Positions 34,385 to 45,821 of a stretch of DNA of 64,000 nucleotides are shown here, piece after piece. A model generated the notes under the pieces. It saw only the letters and a list, made by a program, of their open reading frames with translations, had not been told where the DNA came from and did not search any database. The stretch's first letter is position 1. Every line of letters begins with the position of its first letter. Source of the stretch: Kingdonia uniflora (taxonomy: Eukaryota; Streptophyta; Magnoliopsida; Ranunculales; Circaeasteraceae). The translations under genes and the position numbers were made by a program. Where the stretch lies: NCBI GenBank assembly GCA_014058105.1, contig JACGCM010002435.1, forward strand, positions 372,001 to 436,000, given 5' to 3'.

Positions 34385-34869
34385 TGTAGTAGCATATTCC
34401 CCAGATTCGACAAGAGTAAGCCAACAAAGTATAGTCGAAAACAGCCACACATGGTCGATGACCATCATTGAAGAAGTTACTATAAGTCCTCAACTTGCCA
34501 AAAGTAGCCGTTGAAGCCTGGCCAAGAAAGAATTGTTAGAGATCCGCAAAGTTTTCCCACTCCCCCAGAATATGAGACTATTTCTTTCTTTTTGTAAAAC
34601 TGCCTCTGTGATTATAAATGCAGGCAAATAATAGATTTTTTTAGGACCGCAATCTCTTACTATTCTTACTTCTAAAACCCAACATCACTCTAAAATTTAT
34701 AATAACTAGCATCTTACTGGATTTTACATAAAAATCCTCCTCGAGGTCGCGGTTTTTCTCAGCCTTTACTAAGTTTTTCACGTAAAATCTAGTTTTATTT
34801 CAATTTATTGCATTCTCTTTATGAATAAGTATTGGCGAAGGTTCTCCTTCCAAAAAACACGCCACTGCA
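34385..34869 (+). repeat. 3' LTR of element D
   Basis: TGTAGTAGCATATTCC...CGCCACTGCA, 485 bp. The preceding purine-rich stretch (gagaatgaag) is a weak polypurine tract. Confidence 0.93.
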
Positions 34870-34874
34870 ACGTT
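34870..34874. repeat. Target-site duplication ACGTT of element D, right copy
   Basis: Four of five bases match ACGCT at 23018-23022. Confidence 0.75.
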
Positions 34875-34979
34875 TTTTTCTAATAATGCCAAGATCTTCC
34901 AGTACAGCCACGAGCTCTGTATCCTATTAAGCAACTGTATCCAACAATGATTTTTTCCTCTTTACCTATGATTTAGGAC
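34870..34979 (-). pseudogene. Element B antisense ORF1, 5' part of the exon split by D
   Basis: After TTGTAG (34985-34980) reads VLNHR or GPKS frames with KRKKSLLDTV and LVAVLEDLGIIRKS, which parallels IDALIESDEEWVDSTFKKLG of element A's antisense exon 2. It enters element D at 34870. Confidence 0.55.
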
Positions 34980-35262
34980 CTACAACATACAAAACATTAA
35001 CATCAGCAAACATTTTGTTGTCATACAAATTCAACTATCAATCTCATATATTTTTCATGGTTATACTTATTTTGTTTTACAATTCTAAAGAGAAGTTTCA
35101 TGGGTTCTTCATCATCTCACTGAAGGCAATCACCCTTCGCCCATATCACATTATCATTACACAGTCGACCTACCGACTTCAGATCGAAGAAGCGAGGTTG
35201 AGTTGCACTCACATAGAAATATGCCCCCCCCCACTTGCGGAATAGTTTTTTACACTATAAAA

Positions 35263-35833
35263 CTACAATACATCCTCAGAGGTTATGCTCCTCCTTCTCC
35301 CATCTCCTTCCCATCGTATATTCAAAGTTTTACAGACATTTATCATCTCCCACATGTTTATGTTCATCTGAACGGGACATACCCCTATGAGATTCATAAT
35401 CCATTTCTCCAGATTGCAAAGGGAAAGACTCAACCCGTACTCCAACTGAGATAGGTAACATAAAAAACCCTCTGACAGTTCGTCCAAACATCCCCATCAA
35501 AATAATCTAAAGAGACCGATTCCCCTATACCCCTATCCCTTTTCACCTTCGCCAAATCAACCAACATATAAAAATATTCCTCTCCCGTTACTACAGTACA
35601 ACCCCTACATTGCCTACCGGCATAATCAATGCAGTTACCCCATCTACCTCCTAGAGAAGCTCTGGCCTACAAAACTCTTTGAATGCATCTGAACGAGGGG
35701 GATTAGATTCCAATCTACAAGGGATACCTGGAAATTGATCAACACCTCCTTCTTCCTCACTTCTAAATGTTCTAATCTCAGACTCAACCGACCGACCAGA
35801 GGTTGATGTCTCACTTATATGGGAACTCCTCAT
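35263..35833 (-). pseudogene. Element B antisense ORF1, first exon (Transposase_28-like)
   Basis: ATG at 35833: MRSSHISETSTSGRSVESEI, then IPCRLESNPPRSDAFKEFCR, a typical serine-rich start. After a frameshift between 35651 and 35487 the conserved core appears: EYGLSLSLCNLEKWIMNLIG followed by VCPVQMNINMWEMINVCKTL, matching the L..H.F....L...G..P.Q..PN.W pattern of element D. Homologous in place and style to the first exon of the A and D antisense genes. Confidence 0.7.
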
Positions 35834-36796
35834 ATTAACTACAAGGAATGATTTTATCCAACACAACACGTTCGACCCTACACACAGGTCCAGGTATCTA
35901 TCATTTTATTTTTAATATACGTAAACCACATTCAAATATCTTTCATATATCATACAATAAAAGATTTTTATAGATTACTATAAATAATACTTGATCACTT
36001 TTCTTAGCAATAGCAAATGATCTTCAAAAATAACGTATATACATAACAACTCCAATACTACCTTCTATGCCAAAGAGTGAATCCGATGCAGCGTAGAATC
36101 CTTCATTCACCACGCTGTTGTACAACCACCTTCACAACACAGTTTCAACGACTCTCACACGCCTTGACTGATAATCCCTTTCGCTTAAATCTCTATGCGT
36201 CTCTGTGTTATATTTGCCTCTCTTTTTTCCTTCCTCTCTCACTGTTCTTCAAATTTTTAAAAGTTAAAAAGTGTTTGATTGACGAAGATAAAGTACTACT
36301 TATATTTTTTCTCTCTAACAACTGGCAGTTATTGTGCCTCATAGGAGCCGTCGTCGGTTTTGGAACTGAGACATCCCTTCCACTATCCATGTCAGACGTC
36401 TTGCACATTTTGGGTAAAAACGCTTTCTCATCATTGCATTCTCCCTTGTATTTTAGTCTATTTTTATCTTTCATCTCCACATTTTCCTCTGACTTAACCA
36501 CACACATGATGACTCACACTTACACGTAATCGGGTTTTTATAACTTTTGCACAAGGGACAAAATCTAACTCCCTGCTCATTTATGCGCCCTTCTTCTTCT
36601 ACTCATATAGAAACAATGATTTCATTTCCAAAGCTCACACAACAGAGTTTCAAATATTTTCAAATTCATATTTCACAACAGTAACAAATAGCTATCACAA
36701 AAATAGAGGATCTATTCAGCAACAATTTTTTTCAAATTATTCAAACACAAGCAGTTATATTCTATCACCCTTATTTTTACATCAACTCTGTTCACC
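35834..36796. other. Leader/spacer region, no gene supported
   Basis: AT-rich. A 150-aa + strand frame (36077-36529) and a 99-aa minus frame overlap here, but neither resembles any element protein. Confidence 0.5.
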
Positions 36797-37102
36797 TCAC
36801 ATATAATTACATCTAAAATATCTTTCATGACCTGGGAAGCCACATCCAATCAATAAACTTACAGCGATCCTCGCATCCTCAAAATTGATCTCTTCTTTAT
36901 CAATCAATCCCATCACCTCTTCTCGATCAATAGGATCCGTCACCAGTTCGCGAAAAAACCCTTTATAGAAAAAATATGCATACTCAAGTTCCCTACCCAT
37001 CGAATCTAAACCTTCAAATTGACATCCCCACACTGGCAACTCAGCATCATAATCCTGTACTGCAAAATTTCTCTTATGTACTTCAGCGATCTTTATTGCC
37101 AA
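36797..37102 (-). CDS. Small antisense ORF of element B, 101 aa
   Basis: Open from an ATG at 37102 to 36797 with no stop: YDAELPVWGCQFEG, LEYAYFFYKGFFREL, DREEVMGLIDKEEINFEDA. Hydropathy and word order (YAY, LID, ED) are loosely like the small antisense ORFs of element A, in the same place between antisense gene and LTR. A TATA-like GATAAATAAG stands near 37188 on the minus strand. It may be longer upstream, where the frame is open. No known domain; whether it is expressed is unknown. Confidence 0.45.
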   Translation of the reverse strand: MAIKIAEVHKRNFAVQDYDAELPVWGCQFEGLDSMGRELEYAYFFYKGFFRELVTDPIDREEVMGLIDKEEINFEDARIAVSLLIGCGFPGHERYFRCNYM

Positions 37103-37189
37103 TCGTCCTTCAGCAGCATAACAAATTCTCTGGGCTCAAGTCCACATCGTTCTTATCCTTTTTCCCAAATTCAAAAATTATTTAACCCT

Positions 37190-38165
37190 TATTTATCTAT
37201 TTTTACTATCAATTTCACGCAAATCATGCTATTTTCCTTTTATCTCGTAACAGACGCCCCTTATCATGAGATAAATTATTTGAACGTATCTCATCCTATC
37301 GAACTCCGTTATTTCATACTATTACCGATCAAACTTATTTTTTTCAGATCTAATTTTCTAAAACGACCTCTCAAGATCGATTCTTCATTCTAAAACTCCT
37401 ACAAATTTTTTTTTTCCACATTTCTAGCTTACAAATCGAATAATATTCGTCTCTTAACACATGTATTAAAAGATAAATGTATACCAGTTCGATTATTACA
37501 AGTATTTTACTTTGTGCCCTCATACATTCTATTTCATACAATATTTTAAACACTTCATGCAGCTTGATTTCTAGAGTAATTCTATTTCTATATCAGTACG
37601 AATTTGGATAACATAATTTATTTATCTCGAAACATATTACAAGTGCTTTTATAGATAACAAGTCGTACTCGACAACAAGTATTTTTGAGATGAAGTCTTG
37701 CCAATACTCAGCTTCAGGTACTTTACAGATAACAAGTTTTTAATATTTTTAGAGCTAACTAGCCTTTCAGGCTCTCCGAAGCTTTAAATCCTTCAGTTCG
37801 TCCGACTTCACTAATTTTTCACCCCGATGCAAATCAGACATTGGAAACAACAAATATCCTCACTCTTATGAGTTTGGTCAAAGTTTAGACAAACTTTAAA
37901 TGGAAACTATGGGAACAGGAGACTCCGTGCTTGAACTAACCCTACAAACTGAACGTCTTCTCAACGTAAAGTAGTGATGGAAATGCCGAAGTAGACTTCC
38001 ATTCTCTGTCTACCTCCTCCACTACCATCACCGCCTCCCCTATAACCACCAACCCCTCAGAGTTGGTAGAGATGAAAAGGGCCCAAACTTAGAATCCGTT
38101 GCAATGCAAAACATCAGCGCAACTGTACCGCAATTATGCCAATCTTTGCATCTGTCTCCCCAACC
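37190..38165. other. No gene seen
   Basis: AT-rich spacer with short self-similar stretches (acaagt..tttttgagatgaagtc, around 37640-37740). Nothing supported. Confidence 0.5.
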
Positions 38166-38372
38166 TTATCTTCCGCAAGGATGCAGAGACAAACCCAATA
38201 TTGCTCGCCTGTCAAGACAACGTGGTAAAACCTCAGGAGTCAGATTCTCCAAGGACTGATCTTCGAAAATTTTCAACTTCAACCACTGTATTTCAGAAGT
38301 GATTCTCTCTTCAAGAACTATCCAACAAGTCTTCACCATCTTCAACACGATAAGACTGTATTTATTGTGCAT
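38166..38372 (-). CDS. Small antisense ORF of element B next to the 3' LTR, 68 aa
   Basis: ATG at 38372, 45 nt after a TATAAATA. Open to 38166: MHNKYSLIVLKMVKTC, TSEIQWLKLKIFEDQS, PEVLPRCLDRRAILGL. No known domain and no clear likeness to the small ORFs of A or D. Spacing of box, ATG and LTR is as in those elements. Confidence 0.4.
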   Translation of the reverse strand: MHNKYSLIVLKMVKTCWIVLEERITSEIQWLKLKIFEDQSLENLTPEVLPRCLDRRAILGLSLHPCGR

Positions 38373-38416
38373 GTATAAGAATAAGCGTACTTGGCCACCA
38401 ACCTCGGTACATGTAC

Positions 38417-38424
38417 TATTTATA
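38417..38424 (-). promoter_or_regulatory. TATAAATA box of the LTR-proximal antisense ORF of element B
   Basis: Minus strand reads TATATAAATAG; about 250 bp inside the 3' LTR. Confidence 0.5.
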
Positions 38425-38663
38425 TAACCCTCCATTTATTGTGCATGTATGTTTTCCCAAGCATCATCATTCAATACGATAAGACTCTTCAAACCCAAAC
38501 CGTTACATACATTAATATTCCCATCAACAATAAATGCACGTATTTCCCCTTTGACACACGCATCTTTATGCAGTCAAATACCATCATTACTTCCTTCCTC
38601 ATTCAAATTTCTAACCCATATCCCAAAATTTCTTTCTCAACCCAAGCCACTCGTGACTTTGGT

Positions 38664-38677
38664 TGTGAGGGGGCGAT
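38664..38677 (+). other. Polypurine tract of element B
   Basis: ttgtgagggggcgat directly precedes the LTR TG; E has a similar gggcgat end. Confidence 0.8.
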
Positions 38678-39232
38678 TGTAGGGGCCTACCCCTCGATCT
38701 TACCTAAATCGATTTATCTCTAGTTAAAACTACCTCCATGTCAGACTCATGCATTCTCCACGCGACTTCACCAGTCAACATTGCCACATACTCCATAAAC
38801 TGACAAGAAATGTAGGTCGAGCTCAAACCAAAAAACCTGAATAAGTCAAACCCACATGTCTCTCTCGAACTTAGCAGTTACTCAGTCAACCGCCACTAAC
38901 CACATTGTTTGGAGAACATGCTCTGACACGACGAAGAACTGCAGGAAATGTCTAAATAAAGATAAAGTTCCAGAATAGACAAGACCAGAAGATTACAGAA
39001 GAAATCTCTAGGAAGACTATATTTTCTAGATTCTCCAAAACTTCAAACTTCTTATTCACAAGATCAAGCATTTCTAAGTCTAGAGATCACTTACAATAAG
39101 ATATCAGCCTTAAGCAATAAATGTCATAATTACAAAAATCCTCAACCCGAGGTCGTTGTATTTTTACCTATTCATAGGTTTTCCACGCTAAACACCTGTG
39201 TCATTTTTAGTTTTTGATTAGATTTTGTTACA
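38678..39232 (+). repeat. 3' LTR of element B
   Basis: 555 bp, TGTAGGGGCC...TTTTGTTACA, preceded by the polypurine tract. It is unlike the LTRs of A/C and D/E. The 5' partner lies left of the window, so the end rests on TG/CA, the tract and loss of likeness beyond it. Confidence 0.8.
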
Positions 39233-40304
39233 GGTACATTAGTGTAAGGGCTAATTCTAGGCCATTTTGAGTTTATAGAATTTGGTCATTACACTTTTGG
39301 ATAGTAATTTGCGACTTGGCGCATGTGTTATACTTTGATTGAAAAATACGACTTCTATTAGAAGTCATAATTTTAGAACCCCCATTATTTTAATTTTGAA
39401 ATCTCTGAGGTAAAGTTGAAATCAAACTTCCCAATCCATGTATCTCTCTATGAATTTATCTATCACAGGAAATTTTATAATTCCCTCTCAAATCAAACAC
39501 CAAAAAAACCCTAACCCTACACAAATCGATCAATCTCCAACAATTCTGCCACAATCTGAATTGGGTATTTTCCTAAGATTTTATTAAAGTAACTATTAAG
39601 AAACAAACCCATCCCTAATAATCTATCTTAATGGAACATGGAAATGCAACAAAGAAACAAATAAAATATAGGAGCTATCTGTAAATAACACTTAAAGGGC
39701 GTTGTCTCGTAGAAGGGGATATAACAGGAAAACTATACAATTGTACTGACATCAAGCACTAGCCTACAGAAGATGTGCTTGTTAATCTTTTGGCCTTTGA
39801 TCTTGTGATCTGATTAGGTTTCCCCAGATATTTTAAATGGTAAAACTTATTTGAATCTCGAGTGATGAATATTTCTAGTTAACTCTTCTAGATTATGTTC
39901 CCTATATTTTGTGACAGTTTGTTCCTTCCTTCTTGAGGTACTCGTAAAATAAATTGTTTGTCAATTGAGGAAAGTAGAAAGCCATATGATCTTACATCCT
40001 TCTATGGACTAAACAGAAGACTTTTATTTGAAAGCATAAAGTGATCTTATAAACAAAAAGCTCATTCAACAAGGAAGAAGAAATGAACATAACAAAACAA
40101 TCAAGGGTCTCAGATGTCTGACATAATTTATATACCAGGTTTCAACATAATAAGAACTACTATAAATGTTAATAAATGTTGTTCTTACCACAAACATAAT
40201 TTGGTAGGAAGGTGCTTGATTAGGTGTGCTTATTGAGAAAGGTGATAATTAGCTGGTTAACCTTGTTTGGAAATTACTCCTGATCAAAGTGAGATCCTTC
40301 GCTA
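39233..40304. other. Apparently unique AT-rich DNA, no gene seen
   Basis: First sequence outside the nest. No open frame, repeat or RNA gene supported. Confidence 0.6.
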
Positions 40305-40612
40305 TACCAAAAACGACTATGACAAGCGACTTAATTACCGTCGTTAGTAGACGACTACATTCCTAGACATTTTATTTAACATTTGTCGTTACTTAAAAAC
40401 AGGTTTCTAATTAAACTTTCATTCCTTCGCAATTCTCTTTTCCTCCTTCCTACAACTCTCCCCTCCCACGATTCCCTCGCGATTTGAAGCTATCATGATT
40501 CTCCCACTAAATTTTAAATTGGAAAATTGGTTTCCCTCCTCCCCACGATTCTCTTCCCCACTCGCCATGATTTTCTCGCAATATTTCAGGATTTTAATCA
40601 ATTATTCAGTTA

Positions 40613-40710
40613 GGTTTCGAATTAGAATTCTAATTATTTAGATAAGTTTCAAATTGGGATTCTAATTATTCTGGAAGGTTTCGAATTGGGATTCTAATTA
40701 CTTCTCCCTA
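40613..40710. repeat. 32-bp tandem repeat, three copies
   Basis: (g/a)gtttcgaattgggattctaa recurs at 40613, 40645 and 40677. Confidence 0.85.
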
Positions 40711-41979
40711 AATCTGAGAATTCTAATCCCTTTAGTTGATAGTTGAAAGTACGACCTCTCTCCTGTCTTTTGCTGATCTAAGTAAGTTTTTGGATTTAAC
40801 TTGGCTTCATTATTTTTTGTTTTGTTTTGCTTCACAGTTTTTGTACATATACTTCTCTGTATTTTCACGTGAAACCTTGGTCTTATAATCTTGTTTAGAG
40901 TTGGGAGTTTGTTCCTAGTTTGATCATGCTTTGGTATCTTTGCTATATATTTCTTGTCGTCTTTCTTGTTAGCAAGGATAATAGATTATGTATATACTTT
41001 GCTATATTTTGAGGAACAATATTGGAATTGCTTGATATATCTATCTATTAAGTAAAGTATAACATGACTGTGAATTGATATCTATCAGGCATGAAATTTG
41101 AGTTGTAGGCTCAATATTTTGAATCATATTAAATTTAATTATAAGTTTTAGCTAAATTTTTTTCCAGTTGATAAGAAATATTGTGGATGTTATCTTTAGG
41201 GTTCCTTCTGTGATAAAAGTGATTTTTTTTCCAATTATTTTCTTTAGAAAATAGCTTTCGAGTATTCTCATGGTTATCTAGTCTTCCTTTTCAATGCAGA
41301 TGTACACTTTAATGATATTTATATAAAAAAAGAAGTTAAAGTATAAGATTGTAGTAAAACCAAAACCAAAATGATATTTTTCAAATAAGAGACTCAATCT
41401 GGGTCAAACGAAAAAGAACCCTGATTCAGTCGTAATATTTATTCCTTACATATCCATTTTCTCTTTCTATTTTACTTAATTGTTAATTTGGGTAAAAATC
41501 AATTGTTGGGTAGACTCAATTATTAATTAAATTGATTGTTCTTAGGATTTCTTACAACTTCTATTTGTTTTGTTGTTGTTTTGTTTTACAAAGGTATATG
41601 ATTGTTATCTCGTAATTACTGGAATATTTGAGTCATTGAAATTGAATTGGGGATTCAGACAGAGGTAAGCTATCTCTAATTTTTTAATCTATTTTTTTTT
41701 TACTTTAATAACATACATTATTTGTTCCATGTGTATTACTTAATAGTTTTGTTATTTTAAGTTTTATAGTATACATAATTCAGGGAGATATATATAATAT
41801 GTTGATTCTCTATATATAATATCCCAATCTGGCAAATATTTTTTCGCCTCCGTCTACCTCTATTGCCCCAATGTATGCTTAATTGTCAGCAGCTTCCAGT
41901 CATGTGAAGTTGTAGTCTCACTCAGCCTCTAAAATTGATGTGAGGCTATAGCCTCAGTTCAATAAATTTAAAAAAGATG

Positions 41980-43000
41980 TTAGGCAAACCTTAATTCTAT
42001 GTTTCGATGTTTTTTAAACTCATAGGCACAGTAGAGGGAGAGGGTATACAAATAAGCGTTAACGTAACAACACACAGGCCTCGTCACTCGAAAAAGCATA
42101 GGATAAATCACTGTACGCAAGTAGGCGGCATCACTGGCTATGTCCATCTGCGATAGACAACGTCTTTGTGCATGTTGAAGACACGGGAAAATGCAGATAA
42201 CGGAAAACATGTATTTTCTTCTAGCTTTTAGAAGGATCCTAGGCACAATAGTTTAGAAATAGTGGAACCAAGTAGTTTTAGAGCTATTTTTTCATTTTTC
42301 CGCGTAATGTACATTGATGATGGATTTTCCTTGGTGCGTACGGTGTCCTTATTTGTCGCAAGTAGACTCTTATTCCACCATCTTTCTACTGTAGGAGTTT
42401 AAAAGGGTTGAAGAATTGGACTTGCGTACAGAGAAACAACTTCCATTGTAAAATGCTACGCGTCATGTTGGCTCCGTTGTTTCCAAACTACTCCTTCGTG
42501 GACCGCAAGTAGTTGGATTTTGATGACACCTTTTCTATTCAGGCATCCTTCCCTAATATACACTAGTGACAAATAGCGCAGACCCCTTACTCTTTGATAG
42601 AAGAGGAGTTCAATAACACACCCATTAGCTGCCTTTTCTTTCATCGGCTTTAGAGACAAAAGCTACAACACTCTTTCTATAGTATATTACAGGTAGTATC
42701 TCTCTTCTGAGACGTAGCCCACTGGAGCCCCTACTATAGACACAAATCCACACGCTTTTAAACTTTTAAATGAAGAGACTTGTTCTAAATAGCTTAGACA
42801 AAACTATGGGTAGCTTTTCCTTAGTTTCTACATATTGCGCTTTTCTGATGAGTAGTTTCAAGCAAGAAATCTTTCTTTAAAGGTTGCAGTTTTTTTTTAG
42901 GTATGAAAAGACACTGAAAAAGATGATGGAAAATCGGATCCCCTAATCTACTTAAAAAAAGAAAGATTTCACGGATGCATTGGAGCTATATCTATGTCTA
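41980..43000. other. Segment of distinct composition, possibly of organelle origin
   Basis: Less AT-rich than its surroundings, with many rare words (cttgcgtacag, gcgcagacccctt, ggagcccctactatagac). Two minus-strand frames of 88 and 67 codons show no family. The style recalls plant mitochondrial intergenic DNA, but I cannot confirm it. Confidence 0.25.
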
Positions 43001-43123
43001 ACTAGATTATAAAGGAACTATGTAGCTAAAAAGGAGGATCCTTAATGAAAAAAAAGCTTTATAGCGCCAGTCATTAAAAAAACTATGGGTGGCTTTTCCT
43101 TTGTTTCTACATATTGTGCTTTT
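42804..43123. repeat. Direct repeat of about 45 bp
   Basis: actatgggtagcttttcctt...tgcgcttttc at 42804-42848 recurs at 43079-43123 with few changes. Confidence 0.8.
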
Positions 43124-43129
43124 CCTCAG

Positions 43130-44580
43130 AATAATGCACTGTAAAATTCTTGTATCTTCTCCTTCTTGCTTGTCTTTCTTTGTGGCGTGGACTGAGAAGT
43201 GGAGGAAGAAGGCAACTCTAGAGTCAGTCCCATTTATTTCCACAAAATTCACACCATCGCCCCTTGTTGAAAATCGTCTATATATCCTCTGTAATAAACC
43301 ATAATTATGCGACTTCTCTTAAGGGATTTCCACTGGTTCAGCAGAGCCAATATCATAATCATTGCCATGTCTGTCAATGACATGATTCTTGTAGCTTAAT
43401 GTTTTGAAGTTTGTTATGTTGGACGAATTTTCTATGTGCATTTGGATTTGGTACATAGACACTCCAATGAGACTTCATCTTCAGGGGTATTTTCTTTGTC
43501 TTATAAGTCTCCAAAAGCTTGTAATCTTCACCTTGGAGATGCAACCAATAAAGTTCCTTGACAGAATTGCAAAGTCCTATTTTCCAAAAAACTTGAGAAG
43601 GAGAAAGTAAATCGGTTTCAGGTTTTTTGACTTGGGGTACTTCATCTCAATGACGGATTGTATTGTTTTGGCCAGCACCGTGAGTTTTTCAGTGACTTTG
43701 TAATATGGACAGTTCCCATCTAAATCCCACGCTGAGATTTCAACTGCTATATTAGATAGTTCCTCTGAAGTGGTATTAACTACCTTTATGAAATATGTTA
43801 CAAGATTAAGCTGGACATAAATTGGTTCAGCTGCGGAACGGCAGCCATAGAAACCTACTGTTTGGTCGTGGAGATGATTATAGAACTGACCCCGAAGACC
43901 AGTCCAAGGATTTTGAGTCTTCCATATTAGAACACCAGTGTAATTAGTTTATATCCGAGAAGTCCTACCCTCCAGCAGAGCTCTATACTGAATGTAGTTA
44001 ACTAGTTGTGCCTTCTCATAGAAATCATCAAGATCCTTTGCCTTCCCATAGAGTTCAATTTGATCATGAATTGTTCCTGGATTTGAGTAGGGAATGTACT
44101 TATGGTATGTCCATACGAGATTTGACACTTCTTCAACGTAACCGTCAGAGAGCTTTGTAAAGATTGGAATTTGCCATCCTTCTTGAGGCATTGTTGCTCT
44201 AATTGTGGCCGCAATAGGGAACCCCACAGACCCAACCTCTGGGTTGAACCCATAGTTGTAGAAACTATCTTTGAAGAAATCTTCAGGATTTTGGATATTG
44301 TAAGGTCCATCAGTGAAGTCTCTCTTTCCATTTGCAAATCTATCCCACATTGATCCTTGGATATAAATGCGAATTTGATTTCTTTTACAGAATTGCTAAT
44401 TTGATTAGGCATTTGAAAATATGGGTGGAGCTTCAAGTTATCTTTTAAAACTGTATTAATACCTTTGGGAGGGGTTTGTTCATTTCCCCCTACCCAAAGA
44501 GCGAGACTGGGATGATTTCTTAGAAGTTTGGCAATATCCCTTGCACATAGCAAGAAAAGGTCATGGTCTGACCATTGTAT
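43130..44580 (-). pseudogene. Mannosylglycoprotein endo-beta-mannosidase (GH2) pseudogene, C-terminal part
   Basis: The plant enzyme cleaves the Man-beta-GlcNAc link of N-glycans. Here the minus strand encodes [31 protein letters not shown], then after a frameshift near 44350 [40 protein letters not shown] and [18 protein letters not shown]. After a stop near 43950 (replacing a Trp) come [20 protein letters not shown] and [20 protein letters not shown]. The C-terminal domain is recognisable to FFLHFSVHATKKDKQEGEDT at about 43140. There is no sign of introns or of the N-terminal half. Likeness to plant GH2 proteins is high, so the copy is fairly recent. It could be a captured fragment or a retrocopy. 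Confidence 0.88.
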
Positions 44581-44609
44581 TCATAAAGAAGATCTCCATA
44601 TCTGGAAGT

Positions 44610-45160
44610 CCATCTGCAATATTCATAAGAATATCCTTTATAAGTAGTATAAACAGGCAGCTTCAAAACTCTCAGCAGAATCTATTATAACCCTCAGTCC
44701 CTGAAAATGGATGTAGACTGTAAAAATGATGTTTTCTGAAAGCTGATAATGGCCCACCAAGACATCAACTTCATTTTGCAATTTCATCTCCATGTACTCA
44801 ACAGCTATCTTCAGATTAAAATCATTCATGCGTCGATTGTTTCTCTTATTCCCAGAATGGACAAAAAGGATGTTTTCTGAACTGGAATGGATGAAATCTG
44901 CTAGTTTCATCTGTAATATTCAGAATACACTCATTCATAAAAAATCCAAGAGGGGCAGCAAATTTAGATTTAATACTCTCAACAGAATCTGTTGTTTCTC
45001 CCAAAAAATGGATGTAGCCTGTAAAAAAGATGCTTTCTGAAAGTTAATACTGCACCTCACCAAAAGATCATAAGCAATAGGGTAGCATAGGATAGGATTC
45101 ATTCCGAGAAATAAGAAGTCTAGTATATAAGGGTCATGATATTTACCTCTTTGCAGTGGC
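44610..45160. repeat. Tandem duplication, unit about 290 bp
   Basis: catctgcaatattcataaga (44610) and catctgtaatattcagaata (44905) start two copies. Within them actctcagcagaatct / actctcaacagaatct and aatggatgtag.ctgtaaaaa recur at the same spacing. Confidence 0.75.
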
Positions 45161-45821
45161 AACTCTGTGAGATTGGCCTTGAGGACTACTCATTCGTTCT
45201 CCTAAGCATGTATATTTAAGTCTGTAATTATATCAAGTTTCTCTCACATTCTTGAGCACCCTATGCACTTTAGATGGGAGTAGTTGAACTTGTTTTGACA
45301 ATATATTTTAGAGCTCAAAAAGTACTTGAACATAATAATATATAATCTTATCAAAACTTACACATTATTTTTCTGTAAGCTCATTCTTTTAGGTTGCTAA
45401 AATAACTTATATTGTTCCATATGAGTAGTTACTATTGAGGAACCAGGAACTACACGAGTTCAGTTTCATTGGATGATATAAAGTTACCAGTTACATGGTA
45501 TCACGTCTCGGTTGATCACTAGTAAGACTGGAGGATCTAACTCGGGACAATCAAAATAGCTAATATGAATATATGGACTTGGATCTAATTCATTTGGCTG
45601 GTATGAATCGTCTGAATTGGGATCAAAATGATTTATTTTAGGGAAAATACACTTGGTTGTATAAGGCAGACAGGTTTAGGAGTGTTTATGAACACTTTGT
45701 CATTTCTATCGAGCCAAAGATAGTATATAAGGGTCCTCCGTCATCTACTTTTTTTTTGCGTTTTACTTATAGTTTTTATCATTTAATGTTAACTTCGTAC
45801 AATTTTAATTTACTTGCAGGG
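45161..45821. other. No gene seen
   Basis: AT-rich. Ends in a likely acceptor (tttacttgcag) before the exon at 45822. Confidence 0.5.

Larger units (their letters stand above)
23023..34869 (+). mobile_element. Element D: complete but dead Tat-lineage Ty3/gypsy retrotransposon, 11,847 bp
   Basis: Bounded by LTRs of 482 and 485 bp in direct orientation, with a near-perfect 5-bp target-site duplication. It holds a primer-binding site, gag, protease with an intact DTGSA triad, RT, two RNase H domains, an integrase lacking its N-terminus, a 60-bp minisatellite and an antisense gene region. LTRs differ at roughly one base in ten by eye. It is the same family as element E (LTR start TGTAGTAGCATATTCC, TATAAATACAGGCAG). 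It is inserted in antisense ORF1 of element B. Confidence 0.93.
5656..39232 (+). mobile_element. Element B: very long Tat-lineage Ty3/gypsy retrotransposon, 3' half, host of the nest
   Basis: B survives in three pieces: 5656-7897, 21247-23022 and 34870-39232 (8.4 kb in total). They are separated by elements A and D, and C cuts the left side. In order B has the integrase C-terminus, a tandem-repeat block, minus-strand coding region aORF2 (coiled coil), minus-strand aORF1 (Transposase_28-like), small antisense ORFs, a polypurine tract and the 3' LTR. From integrase stop to LTR it is about 7.4 kb, longer than in A or D. Continuity is shown by exact target-site duplications at A and D and by an unbroken reading frame across the A site. 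Everything upstream of integrase lies left of the window. Confidence 0.88.

Noticed and set aside
36077..36529. 150-codon + strand ORF in element B
   Set aside because: No family likeness, low complexity, and overlaps an equally open minus frame.
41980..42659. Two minus-strand ORFs of 88 and 67 codons as host genes
   Set aside because: No start context, family likeness or splice structure.
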